From: Hofstenia miamia
Lineage: Eukaryota > Xenacoelomorpha > Acoela > Hofsteniidae
Assembly (NCBI GenBank): GCA_900660155.1
Contig: CABFPE010000052.1
Location: 1,479,522 to 1,543,521 of the forward strand
Length of the DNA stretch: 64,000 bases
Reading direction: 5' to 3'
The stretch's first letter is position 1. Every line of letters starts with the position of its first letter. Position numbers and translations under genes: made by a program. The notes beneath the pieces were generated by a model, which saw only the letters and a list, made by a program, of their open reading frames with translations, ran no database searches and was not told the origin of the DNA. Positions 26,501 through 31,929 of the stretch are shown piece after piece.

Positions 26501-27015
26501 AAGGCAGTGCTATAAATCTTTGAAATCGTGATCATTTTTGGAAATCTAAGTTCCAAATGCGTTTTTCTTTATGAAAGATTTGCTCTTGTAGATTAACTAG
26601 TTACTGACTAGTGTTTTTATAATTGCCTGATATCATGGTATCCTCTGCTGCAAATCTCATGATCCAATTTAATCGTGTAGTAAGTTTCTTCGGAATAGTT
26701 TATTGCCAATTTTGTAAACAACGTTGAAATATTTTGCTAAATACTACAATTGAATTCGCCAATATTACTTATAGTACAATTTTCTTTTAAATCTAACGTA
26801 ATTTCAAAAAAAATTAAAGCGTTTGTGCAATATCTATAAACACTAAAAGACTTACTTTTTATGATGACTAAACTGCGAATGTTTCTCATATAATAATATT
26901 TTATTTAATCCATATGCACATTTAGAACACACTTTCCGATGAAGTAAAATCTAGTGATGAAGTAGTGAAATTAGATGATGAAACAGAAGACAAACATCAA
27001 ACAACTGAAACTTGA
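2258..27015 (+). CDS. AQR: AQR (Aquarius intron-binding helicase), C-terminal half, 16 exons
   Basis: Aquarius is a nuclear SF1 (Upf1-like) RNA helicase that binds introns upstream of the branch point in the spliceosome with the XAB2 complex. Exons at 2258-2424, 2738-2882, 6251-6437 (or 6964-7150), 9540-9609, 12647-12867, 14662-14797, 14966-15073, 15143-15232, 17419-17556, 17940-18199, 18390-18561, 18693-18860, 19023-19108, 22508-22682, 26042-26161 and 26926-27015 join in phase into about 776 codons ending in TGA. Helicase motifs appear in order: Walker A GPPGTGKT, Ia [19 protein letters not shown] (usually MEEA), [42 protein letters not shown]. The acidic tail resembles other AQR proteins. 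The N-terminal half lies left of the window. Oddities are a duplicated third exon, a frame-shifted block in the sixth, and transposons in several introns. Identity is recalled from family knowledge, not from a search. Confidence 0.96.
2738..2882 (+). CDS. AQR: AQR exon b
   Basis: Acceptor cgtttag, donor gtaagt at 2883. It encodes [11 protein letters not shown] then [19 protein letters not shown], nearly invariant in AQR. It ends in phase 1 (one base of the next codon), which fits the exon starting at 6251 or 6964. Confidence 0.94.
3371..5399 (-). mobile_element. piggyBac-type element remnant (about 2.0 kb)
   Basis: Bounded by TTAA at 3371-3374 and 5396-5399, the piggyBac target site. Near each end lies the same subterminal motif: GGGTATGTCATACCC at 3385-3399 and GGGTATGTCATACTC (reverse strand) near 5363-5377. 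A degenerate transposase sits inside on the - strand. It lies in the AQR intron between exons b and c. The sequence immediately next to the TTAA differs between ends, so the exact left end is less sure. Confidence 0.75.
3615..4951 (-). pseudogene. piggyBac transposase pseudogene
   Basis: The N-terminal part (4951 to 4313) starts MSRPKRV, is rich in Asp/Glu/Ser ([15 protein letters not shown]), then has [17 protein letters not shown], the start of the DDE_Tnp_1_7 domain. A central part is missing. A second piece (about 3950 to 3695) reads [35 protein letters not shown] and PYLNTGRNL, and after a frameshift [17 protein letters not shown], the conserved piggyBac block around the catalytic Asp residues. 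The C-terminal zinc-binding part is not seen. Deletion and frameshifts make it non-functional. Confidence 0.85.
5176..5408. repeat. piggyBac right end plus flank, copy 1
   Basis: This 233-base block, containing the piggyBac right terminus and nine bases beyond its TTAA, recurs essentially unchanged at 5766-5998. It includes GGGTATCACATACCC internally and the terminal GAGTATGACATACCC. Confidence 0.85.
5409..5611. repeat. Three tandem copies of a ~68-bp unit
   Basis: A unit starting ttttattgtaatcttcttaa and ending catgttagcctaa is repeated three times with almost no divergence, immediately after the piggyBac end. No coding function is seen. Confidence 0.9.
5766..5998. repeat. piggyBac right end plus flank, copy 2
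   Basis: Direct repeat of 5176-5408, located inside the intronic part of exon c copy 1's duplicated block. The corresponding position in copy 2 (about 6712) lacks it. Because it also carries the bases outside the TTAA, it did not arrive by ordinary transposition. Confidence 0.85.
6251..6437 (+). CDS. AQR: AQR exon c, copy 1
   Basis: Acceptor gtttttag, donor gtacgt. It encodes [14 protein letters not shown] and ends [17 protein letters not shown], matching AQR just before the helicase domain. Its 187 bases leave phase 1 in and phase 2 out, so only one of the two copies (see 6964-7150) can be used per transcript without a frameshift. Copy 1 has Ser and Val in NFEESDVKK where copy 2 has Asn and Ile. 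Confidence 0.88.
6964..7150 (+). CDS. AQR: AQR exon c, copy 2 (tandem duplicate)
   Basis: This is the same 187-base exon as 6251-6437, with intact acceptor (gtttttag), donor (gtatgt) and open frame. The two proteins differ at two residues (NFEENDIKK here). Homology extends roughly 340-570 bases upstream into the intron and about 25 bases downstream. It could be a true mutually exclusive exon pair, a recent duplication, or two haplotypes placed in tandem by the assembler. Confidence 0.85.
7179..8319. other. AQR intron sequence, nothing recognised
   Basis: AT-rich intronic DNA between the second exon c and the nested zinc-knuckle gene. Several ORFs of 60-80 codons are present but lack family features and look like chance openings. 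Confidence 0.5.
8320..8660 (+). promoter_or_regulatory. GC-richer stretch before the nested gene, possible promoter
   Basis: Within an AT-rich intron this block is visibly richer in CpG and G+C (for example ggcggcgtgc, gcgctccgccgc) and lies directly upstream of the zinc-knuckle ORF. A small ORF through it has no recognisable domain. Promoter function is inferred from position and composition only. Confidence 0.3.
8670..9086 (+). CDS. ZCCHC24-like zinc-knuckle protein, nested in an AQR intron
   Basis: 138 residues, intronless as seen. A CCHC knuckle at residues 57-70 (C57, C60, H65, C70) is followed by TPYQGKKRC and a second zinc-binding region with CxxC pairs (C96/C99, C116/C119) in [11 protein letters not shown] and [15 protein letters not shown]. 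This order and wording match vertebrate ZCCHC24 ([20 protein letters not shown]), but the protein is shorter at both ends; the C-terminal CEKC block is absent. By domain it probably binds RNA or single-stranded nucleic acid. The ATG follows an in-frame TGA, but an AG two bases before the ATG (tttacag-c-ATG) could be a cis- or trans-splice acceptor. The 200-300 bases upstream are richer in G+C than the surrounding intron and may be its promoter. Orthology or retrocopy origin is not settled. Confidence 0.8.
   Translation: MWSLSHSHVIDPIFDSSPFVNASRQLIDTEDFSDIVEALQKSAPPTEHKDPPSNYLCRICHQKGHFVEDCPTAKGLRIQGATPYQGKKRCTGEYRCSKCKRKWISHFSWANEGQFCVKCKINVFPYKQRAIVEAKHGH
9540..9609 (+). CDS. AQR: AQR exon d
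   Basis: Acceptor attacctag, donor gtgagt. The first base completes the Arg codon begun in exon c. It encodes NSIKF then [18 protein letters not shown], the Q-motif-like lead into Walker A. It ends in phase 0. Confidence 0.95.
10206..10408. repeat. Dispersed repeat, copy A block 1
   Basis: Shares long stretches with 35262-35470, for example agtaataaatcgattt, gaagtacatgcaaat and ttttttcaatgagaa, in the same order and spacing. Family unknown. Confidence 0.75.
10459..10837. mobile_element. hAT-type MITE (379 bp)
   Basis: Inverted ends CAGTGATGGGGTTC at 10459 and GAATCCCATCACTG ending 10837. The flanking 8-mers attacaac (10451-10458) and actacagc (10838-10845) match at six of eight positions, an aged hAT target duplication with the central T..A pattern. 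No transposase inside; GAACGGGTTC-type motifs near the right end. Intronic in AQR. Confidence 0.72.
10915..11020. repeat. Dispersed repeat, copy A block 2
   Basis: Resembles 35562-35655 (gtgttttcagatttt, catcacagattttgaaaaatt, agaattat). Together with block 1 it shows a repeat family whose copy here was split by the hAT MITE and other sequence. Confidence 0.65.
11291..11998 (+). mobile_element. DNA transposon remnant with imperfect terminal inverted repeats
   Basis: The left end has GGGTAATATCAGCCAC (11301-11316). The right end, on the opposite strand, has GGGTAATATCACCCAC (11972-11987), 15 of 16 identical; weaker similarity extends outward on both sides. The 690-708 bp element contains the zinc-finger coding tail at 11460-11907. 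Superfamily not assigned; no clear target duplication identified. Confidence 0.65.
11460..11907 (+). pseudogene. Transposase-like C-terminal tail: RG-rich linker and Cys-rich zinc finger
   Basis: An open frame from 11533 to the stop at 11905-11907 encodes [20 protein letters not shown], two or three repeats of a PTGRG/GRGRG type unit, an acidic Ser stretch, then a PHD/C4-like finger with CGICG, WVHCTLC, WTCGRC and CSRCL. The bases just upstream read [15 protein letters not shown] in another frame, so a frameshift separates two parts of one former protein. Cys-rich fingers of this type end transposases of several DDE families. It sits between terminal inverted repeats. Domesticated or dead cannot be told. 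Confidence 0.6.
12111..12139. repeat. (TA)n microsatellite
   Basis: About 14 TA units in the AQR intron before exon e. Confidence 0.9.
12647..12867 (+). CDS. AQR: AQR exon e, Walker A
   Basis: Acceptor tatttcag, donor gtttgt. It opens with [19 protein letters not shown] (helicase motif I, P-loop) and continues through motif Ia ([13 protein letters not shown]) to [20 protein letters not shown]. The Lys-Thr of the P-loop is intact, consistent with an ATP-binding enzyme. It ends in phase 2. Confidence 0.97.
12868..14269. other. AQR intron, nothing recognised
   Basis: AT-rich intron between exons e and f. No domain-bearing ORF or repeat ends were recognised. Confidence 0.5.
14270..14513. repeat. 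(TA)n microsatellite containing an assembly gap
   Basis: TA repeats run into 176 N bases (14298-14473) and resume on the other side. Translated ORFs across it are artefacts. Confidence 0.95.
14662..14797 (+). CDS. AQR: AQR exon f with internal frame-shifted block
   Basis: Acceptor cttttta-g, donor gtatgt. It starts YGRVNYIL and ends FLYQ in the correct frame, but between them (14687-14785) the spliced frame reads about 33 unrelated residues. The expected AQR peptide ([17 protein letters not shown], then VSHTCETA) is intact in another frame at 14695-14784. The cause is visible: the 8-mer atattctt is tandemly duplicated (14679-14694), and about 8 bases are missing after the CETA codons relative to the family (GYF in human). 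Neither frame contains a stop. Either real drift or a sequence error. Confidence 0.88.
14966..15073 (+). CDS. AQR: AQR exon g
   Basis: Acceptor atttattag, donor gtattt, 36 codons in phase 0. It encodes [12 protein letters not shown] and ends FFCNAPQ. It is slightly shorter than human in the middle, which is a variable region of the family. Confidence 0.9.
15143..15232 (+). CDS. AQR: AQR exon h
   Basis: Acceptor ttgtttag, donor gtaatt, 30 codons in phase 0. It encodes [19 protein letters not shown] then [11 protein letters not shown], strongly conserved in AQR. The intron before it is only about 69 bases. Confidence 0.95.
15693..17031 (-). mobile_element. Internally deleted hAT transposon (about 1.34 kb)
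   Basis: Ends CAGTGTTGTAG (15693) and, inverted, CAGTGATGTAG (17031), 10 of 11 identical. The flanking 8-mers gtagggag (15685-15692) and gtagagag (17032-17039) match at seven of eight positions, as expected for an old hAT target duplication. Degenerate transposase coding lies inside on the - strand. The right 170 bases are unusually G+C-rich for the window. Confidence 0.85.
15836..16769 (-). pseudogene. hAT transposase pseudogene
   Basis: Two open pieces on the - strand. 16769-16515 holds [19 protein letters not shown] and [19 protein letters not shown], a helical block seen in ZBED/KIAA1586-like hAT transposases. 16177-15836 holds [20 protein letters not shown] and [20 protein letters not shown], the hAT C-terminal dimerisation region. 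The N-terminal BED finger and catalytic core are missing or unreadable, so it is a dead internally deleted copy. Confidence 0.85.
17419..17556 (+). CDS. AQR: AQR exon i
   Basis: Acceptor atttttag, donor gtctgc, 46 codons in phase 0. It encodes [20 protein letters not shown] and [17 protein letters not shown], the stretch before helicase motif II. The intron before it carries a degenerate hAT transposon. Confidence 0.95.
17940..18199 (+). CDS. AQR: AQR exon j, helicase motifs II-IV
   Basis: Acceptor tttatttag, donor gtattc. It encodes [18 protein letters not shown] (motif II; Ser where human has Ala), [20 protein letters not shown] (motif III) and [12 protein letters not shown] (motif IV). 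It ends in phase 2. Confidence 0.97.
18390..18561 (+). CDS. AQR: AQR exon k
   Basis: Acceptor atgtttag, donor gtaaat. The first base completes a Ser codon. It encodes [18 protein letters not shown] and ends [15 protein letters not shown], as in AQR after motif IV. Phase 0 out. Confidence 0.95.
18693..18860 (+). CDS. AQR: AQR exon l
   Basis: Acceptor tttctttag, donor gtattg, 56 codons in phase 0. It encodes [19 protein letters not shown] and [20 protein letters not shown], part of the second RecA-like domain. Confidence 0.95.
19023..19108 (+). CDS. AQR: AQR exon m, helicase motif V
   Basis: Acceptor ttgccag, donor gtaagc. It encodes [20 protein letters not shown] (motif V) and ends with two bases of an Arg codon. 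The following intron is about 3.4 kb and carries an internal tandem duplication and a transposon remnant. Confidence 0.95.
19540..20475 (-). pseudogene. Degenerate coding remnant, probably transposon-derived
   Basis: On the - strand about 60 codons stay open near 20274-20095, with [20 protein letters not shown] and [19 protein letters not shown]. Another protein-like stretch ([20 protein letters not shown]) occurs near 19930-19870. Stops and frameshifts separate them. I do not recognise the family; its place in an intron and its decay suggest a mobile element. Confidence 0.4.
20478..20700. repeat. ACCCGA-rich repeat
   Basis: Dense ACCCGA/GGGT motifs (cccgaacccg, acccgaaatcgggt). A shorter similar patch occurs at 41940-42045. 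Probably a short dispersed element; ends not defined. Confidence 0.4.
20709..21183. repeat. 475-bp tandem duplication, copy 1
   Basis: Direct repeat of 21184-21658 with only a handful of differences (for example aattaagttg versus aattgagttg). Non-coding, in the AQR intron before exon n. Confidence 0.92.
21184..21658. repeat. 475-bp tandem duplication, copy 2
   Basis: Head-to-tail with copy 1, no N between them, so it may be a real tandem duplication or a collapsed haplotype join. Confidence 0.92.
22508..22682 (+). CDS. AQR: AQR exon n, helicase motif VI
   Basis: Acceptor aatttag. It encodes [20 protein letters not shown] (motif VI) and ends EEHPTNRK at a weak donor, gttaaa. Read-through would add seven codons (VKGVNYS) and a stop at 22704-22706, a possible short isoform. 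The last 45 bases are repeated at 23550-23594 because of an assembly-type duplication. Confidence 0.92.
22638..23548. repeat. 911-bp direct duplication, copy 1, ending at a single N
   Basis: Starts inside AQR exon n and repeats at 23550-24460 after one N (23549), with scattered substitutions. The pattern (contig ends overlapping but not merged) suggests two alleles joined in tandem. Confidence 0.93.
23550..24460. repeat. 911-bp direct duplication, copy 2
   Basis: Second copy; carries only the last 45 bases of exon n, without its acceptor, so it is not a usable exon. Confidence 0.93.
24690..24765 (+). pseudogene. Possible mariner/Tc1 transposase scrap
   Basis: The + strand reads [15 protein letters not shown], close to the mariner motif LLHDNARPH around the second catalytic Asp. 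Too short and isolated to be sure. Confidence 0.3.
26042..26161 (+). CDS. AQR: AQR exon o
   Basis: Acceptor atatttta-g, donor gtaagc, 40 codons in phase 0. It encodes [20 protein letters not shown] then [14 protein letters not shown]. This corresponds to the human segment with IIKNMPQMANFVYNMY after the helicase core, and the phase fits exon n. Confidence 0.88.
26926..27015 (+). CDS. AQR: AQR last exon, acidic tail and stop
   Basis: Acceptor acatttag. It encodes 29 residues rich in Asp and Glu (for example [20 protein letters not shown]) followed by TGA. The acidic, low-complexity C terminus is typical of AQR and much shorter than in human. An AATAAA lies at 27175-27180, about 160 bases downstream. 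Confidence 0.85.
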   Translation, partial: NTLSDEVKSSDEVVKLDDETEDKHQTTET

Positions 27016-27174
27016 TTTTATTTTAATGGTGCTATTTTTTATTTTTGTTGATGTTTTTCTACAATCTGATTTGCTATTGTTCTTTTTTCATTACTATTCT
27101 TTGGCGCAATGAAAACATTGTTCATTTTATTAGGGAGCTAAAATATCTTATTCGAGCAGTCTAAAAGTAATAAT

Positions 27175-27180
27175 AATAAA
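27175..27180 (+). terminator. Candidate AQR polyadenylation signal
   Basis: AATAAA about 160 bases after the AQR stop. In such AT-rich DNA chance occurrences are frequent, so position is the only support. Confidence 0.35.
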
Positions 27181-28080
27181 AGTAAAAAATAGTAGTCATG
27201 AATACAATGTTAAAAATCTATATTAGACCAAAAAGATCCCAAATTTGGAATGGTTCTTAACAACTTTACAAGAGTTAGTCGAAGGATCTTTAAAAAGATC
27301 TTTTTCGATCCAACATTCTTTAAAAATTTGCAGCAATTTCTTATAAATTCAAAGGTTTGTTGCATGTTGAAAAACGTTTACAATTGTGGATTTAAAAATA
27401 TGAAATAGATGGACTTCATCCATCCAAGTTATAATTATTCGTAAATTCCGCCTAAAGCCATTGTTTTGCTTTCTGTTTGGTATATTTTGAGCTATACAAT
27501 TGCAGGATAAATGAAGTCGTTTGAGTATATTAACCTAGGCTACAAATCAACTTAATAATAATATGCTTATTACCTTAGTTGACCACAGTACTACGCAGTC
27601 CACTAGCGGACCAGACTTTGGCTTGCGTGACCTTGTGAATCTAAAATAGCTTGGAAATTTGAATTTGCACACTAACAATTTTTTTCAAATTGATTTCGAT
27701 AATTATATTAACATTTCGACATATGTTTGCTTTGGGTAAGTTATTTATTAATTTCATATGTTGCTCATTTTAACATCTTAAGAAGCTTGCATCAATAAAC
27801 AGTAACCAGAATGATCCAGGCATATACATTTTGCTTAATGTGCTTATAAACACTTTTAAGATTTCAGCACCCTCCGAACGCAGATTGTTCAACCAGGCTT
27901 GTCCATTGGAGTTGGAGTACAATTGGACATTGGAATTGGTTCGACAAGCGAAATTAGCAACTCATTGGACTCAAATTTTTTAAATTTTCAAAATACTAAC
28001 TCTGTTTTCATAATAATAGCTCATAGTATTAAACGATCTACATTGTATACGAATTTAATAATACTTTTAGTTGATCTGGC
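27181..28080. other. Intergenic, start of retroelement region
   Basis: AT-rich sequence after AQR. An ORF at 27899-28162 overlaps the degenerate 5' part of the reverse transcriptase and is not a recognisable protein. Confidence 0.4.
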
Positions 28081-28084
28081 TGAC

Positions 28085-29294
28085 GATGATGAAATCTTTC
28101 AAAAATGGTTTTCCTGTTATATCAAATTATCAACTTGGATATGGAGTGCCGAAAGGATGTGAATCAGCCGCCCATATGGGCAAAACTCATACCTGTTTTT
28201 CGGTGATCAAATAATTTTATCTAGTGTAGGAGCTCAGCAAGGAGATCCGGAAGGTCCTCCTCTTTTTTCGGATATAATAAATCCTATTATACAACATTTT
28301 TCTTGTGATTTAAACGTTTGGTACCTTGATGACGGCAACTTTGCAGACAATTATCAGAAAGTCATTGCTACGTACAGTTATCTCAAAACGGAAGCGGAAA
28401 AAATTGGTCTATCTGTTAACCCTAGCAAGTGTGAAATTGTCTTTTTAGGTTCACCTGTTAATGGGAAAAAGAAAAAAATCATGCAAGAATTCTACGAAGT
28501 ATGCCCTGGCGTAAGTGAAACCGAAATAAAGGACTTAGTTATCCTTGGGGCACCAATTGGAGATAAGGCTGTTGAGAATTGTTTATCAGAGAAACTTAAT
28601 ACTTTCTCTAATATGGCTAAAAATTTGGAAAAAATTGACACACATTATGCTTTTTTTCTTTTAAAAAATTGTTTGCATGTGCCTAAGATGAACTATTTTT
28701 TGAGGACTGCTCCTTATTTTCTTAAAAAGAAAATTTTAATTAAATTTGATCAATGTCTAATTGAATGTTTGAAAAAGACATGCAACATTGGGTTAAATTC
28801 TCTCGCCTCCATGCAAATACAGCTACCCGTACGTCTTAGTGGAATGGGTATCCCCTCCGTTGTAAATATTGCCCCTTCAGCTTATTTAGCGTCTGTGACT
28901 GGATCTTTCAAGCTAATAAGCAATATATTGCATGGAAAGACACTTCCCGACATTTATTCTAATTCAGCCATTCGTGCATGGCAAAACCAAGTGTCCTCCA
29001 CTGTTTTACCCTGTGACTCACCTTTTCAAAAGGATTGGCTGGAACCGGTACATGAAAAAATTTTCAGTGACATCATTTCTGGATGCAACGAATACAATAA
29101 AAAAAGATTAACCGCCTTTAAAGGCAAATTTCAAGGTTCCTGGTTGAATGCACTGCCATGAAAATCTCTGGGTTTAAAATGTACTGACGCTCAATTTAGA
29201 ATTAGTTTTGCTCTACGTACGGGCTCTAAAATTTGTGAAAAACATATTTGTTCATGTGAAACACCTGTTGATGAAATAGACAAAGGTAGATAAA
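28085..29294 (+). pseudogene. YLDD-type reverse transcriptase pseudogene
   Basis: Reads QLGYGVPKGCESAAHMGKT, then, after a deletion of the palm N-terminal part, YLFFGDQIILSSVGAQQGDP, LNVWYLDDGNFAD (active-site YLDD) and IGLSVNPSKCEIVFLGSPVN. The frame stays open through LPVRLSGMGIPSVVNIAPSA and SWLNALP to a TGA at 29159-29161. Beyond the stop the same frame continues CTDAQFRISFALRTGSKICE to 29294. This architecture is common among invertebrate retroelement RTs. The internal deletion and stop make it non-functional. There is no obvious poly-A tail or target duplication. Confidence 0.85.
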
Positions 29295-30300
29295 ACAGAA
29301 TAAGCCCATAACAAACGTCACATAATTATTCAGATATACTTCTTATTGTCGCTTAAGATTAAGGTTGGTTAAGTCAAAACGTGAAACTTCTGCAAGTTTC
29401 GTGCAAAAGGGTTAGCTGGGGCATTTGTCAATGTAGTTGCTAGGCTAGGGGGTTCTAGAAGATAGAACTCCATTTTGCGAGCCCGAAAACTCCAGATATT
29501 GCCATCGTAAGGGTAAATGAGTTAAAAATCAAATTCTAAGTTTCCCAAATAGGGTAAAAAATACCCAAAACAAAAAAATCGTCCCATATTAAGAAAACAA
29601 TCAAAACATTCAGTTGCGGGGAACCTTGAACGATTATTTTCCAGTATTGTATTTGGTCACATTACCCCTAAAGAAACGCTATGGTTTCCTAAGTCATAAA
29701 AATTCAGTTTATAGTTCTCCTTTAAGCAGATTCAAGCAGATTCATAGATATTACTCATTATATTACGTACCATTTACTTAATAGCCAAAAAAAGAACTAT
29801 GGTTTATATAATTGACTAAAGTGAATTTTCATATATATGTATTTGAATGACTAATGGTGATGTTTTACATGTGGGATAACATATTTCTATAGAAGTCCTT
29901 AAAGCAGGGCTATAAGTCATCAACTCATCTTGAATAACAAATATCACACACAGTCCAGTCATAAAAAACAATGATATATTTGAGCAATTGAGTATACTCA
30001 ATAATGGAAGCAGTAAATTGTCTATATTTGTTAACTTTGAGCAAAACTAGTCCTTAGTGGGTTAGCATGATCTCTACCATGTGGATTTCAAACTAGTATC
30101 CCAATGAGGATATCTTAATATTAAAATACAAAAGAGCCAAATAGATTGCAACCATAAGCTTCATGCTGGCTTCTTGAACATTAATTGCATGAAATTTTAT
30201 AAATTATAGTATATTTATTAAAAATTCATGATAAGTGAGATTTTGCAGCAAATATAAAATCTTATCCCCTAAGCTACATGTACTTCCACAGAATTGCTAA
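29295..30300. other. Intergenic, nothing recognised
   Basis: AT-rich sequence between two retroelement remnants; no supported gene. Confidence 0.5.
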
Positions 30301-30324
30301 AATAATTTTATTTCTAATAGATTG

Positions 30325-30450
30325 TTAATAATGAATGGAATGCCCCAAGGATCTGCATTATTTAATTCATAAATAATGACATTGACAGCCATCTTAATAT
30401 CAGTTGCATCCAATATACTAATGACACCTTATTGTATCCAAATGGCATGC
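30325..30450 (+). pseudogene. LINE reverse transcriptase scrap
   Basis: Reads NGMPQGSALFNS, a stop, then in a shifted frame INDIDSHLNISCIQYTNDT, matching the LINE pattern GVPQGSxLGPxLF...INDI...YADDT. Short and broken. Confidence 0.6.
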
Positions 30451-31417
30451 TTCGAGGAGATAATGCCATTTTCAATTACCAATTGATTTCATACATTTTT
30501 GCATTTGAAATAGTAACTTTTTTGTAGCACTATTGAGTGTGTGGTAATTAAAATTGTGCAAGGGTGGTGTGCTGTAGCCATTATTTATTATAGTGTATTG
30601 CCTGAAGGAACTGAAAAATATGTGAGTATAAATTCTAAGAAGGTTTATCTTAAAATCATTAGAATTATAATTACAAATCTAGGTGTGCTAAACTTTTTCT
30701 TAAGGTATGTCTAATGCAATTCAAATTTTGTAGAATCTAAATACATTGTTCAGGTTTTTTTCTGTAGACAAAAATTATGATGACAATGTATTTTTACAAT
30801 AACTAAGTTTGGTTTCCGCATATCTAATTGAGTATTCAATAGACGATAGAAATATTACCCAAAGGAAACTACAAATAACAAATCCATCTTTTTTTCCCCT
30901 GTAAAACATCATATAAGCCTAATTGAGATTTACAGACAACGGGGTTTTAAGGTCATGCAAACATTAAATAGTAACTAACCCAAATTAAGTATTAATCCTA
31001 AGAGCCTTGCAATTTTTACAATTTGTGAAGGTTATTACCAAAAGTTTTCCAAAGAGCTACAAACCCTGATTTTCACACAGTGGGCTATTTTCAGAAAAAA
31101 AAAAATTTTTGGGGCAGCTGGTGCTCTCATGGGCTCTAAAACGCATTATTTTCAGAAATCTAGGTATGAAAAGAATTGCAAAGTTGTTTGCAAAATATAT
31201 ATTTTCTTTTAATAAAGATATTTTCATACACAGGTTTTTTATATAATCCTTGAAAAAAACTAGACAATTAAGAAAGGCGAGACAATTTAAAATTTTCGAA
31301 TGAGTGTAGTACGTTATTATCGTTAAAAAGCATTTCCCATTTAAAAGGGAATTTTTTCAGTTTTTTTTTGAGTTTTAATTTATGATCTAAATTTTTTCCT
31401 ATTTTTGTTTCGGGGTG

Positions 31418-31889
31418 GGGAAAAATATAAAAAAATTTTTCTTAAAATATAAAATTTTTTGAAAATTTTTTTTAATTTAAATTTAAAAAAATTAAAACAT
31501 TTTTAATTTGGGGTAAAGGGATAATTTTTATTTTTTTCGGTTGTTTGGGACATTTTCATGTTTTTTTGCGAAAATTTGTGTTTTTAAGGACCCAATTAAA
31601 GGTTTTTACAAAAAAAAACGATATTTTTAGTTTTTATTTTTAAAAAGAAAAAAGCAAAATTTTAAAAGTGATAAAACCAGAGCAATTTTTTAATTGTTTT
31701 AAAAAGTATTTTTAAAATTTTTTTGATGATAAAAATACCCAAACCCCGATGCCCTTTTTTAAAATTTTTACATTTAAAAATTTTTTAAAATTTAAACCCT
31801 TTTCGATTTTAAAACCCAAAAAGCTGATAGATTTACTTTTTTTTTTTTATACATGGGTTTTATTTAATTTAAATTTTTTTTTGAGACTN
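31418..31889 (-). repeat. Corrupted duplicate of the adjacent LINE segment
   Basis: Aligns over its whole length with 31891-32359, but many single bases are replaced by the neighbouring base, giving long homopolymer runs (for example gatttcaacacc versus gattttaaaaccc). It ends at a single N (31890). This is the signature of a low-quality contig end, not of biological mutation. The sequence from about 31320 may be affected too. Confidence 0.85.
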
Positions 31890-31929
31890 GGTGAAAACTA
31901 TAATAATATTTATCTAAGCATATAAATTT

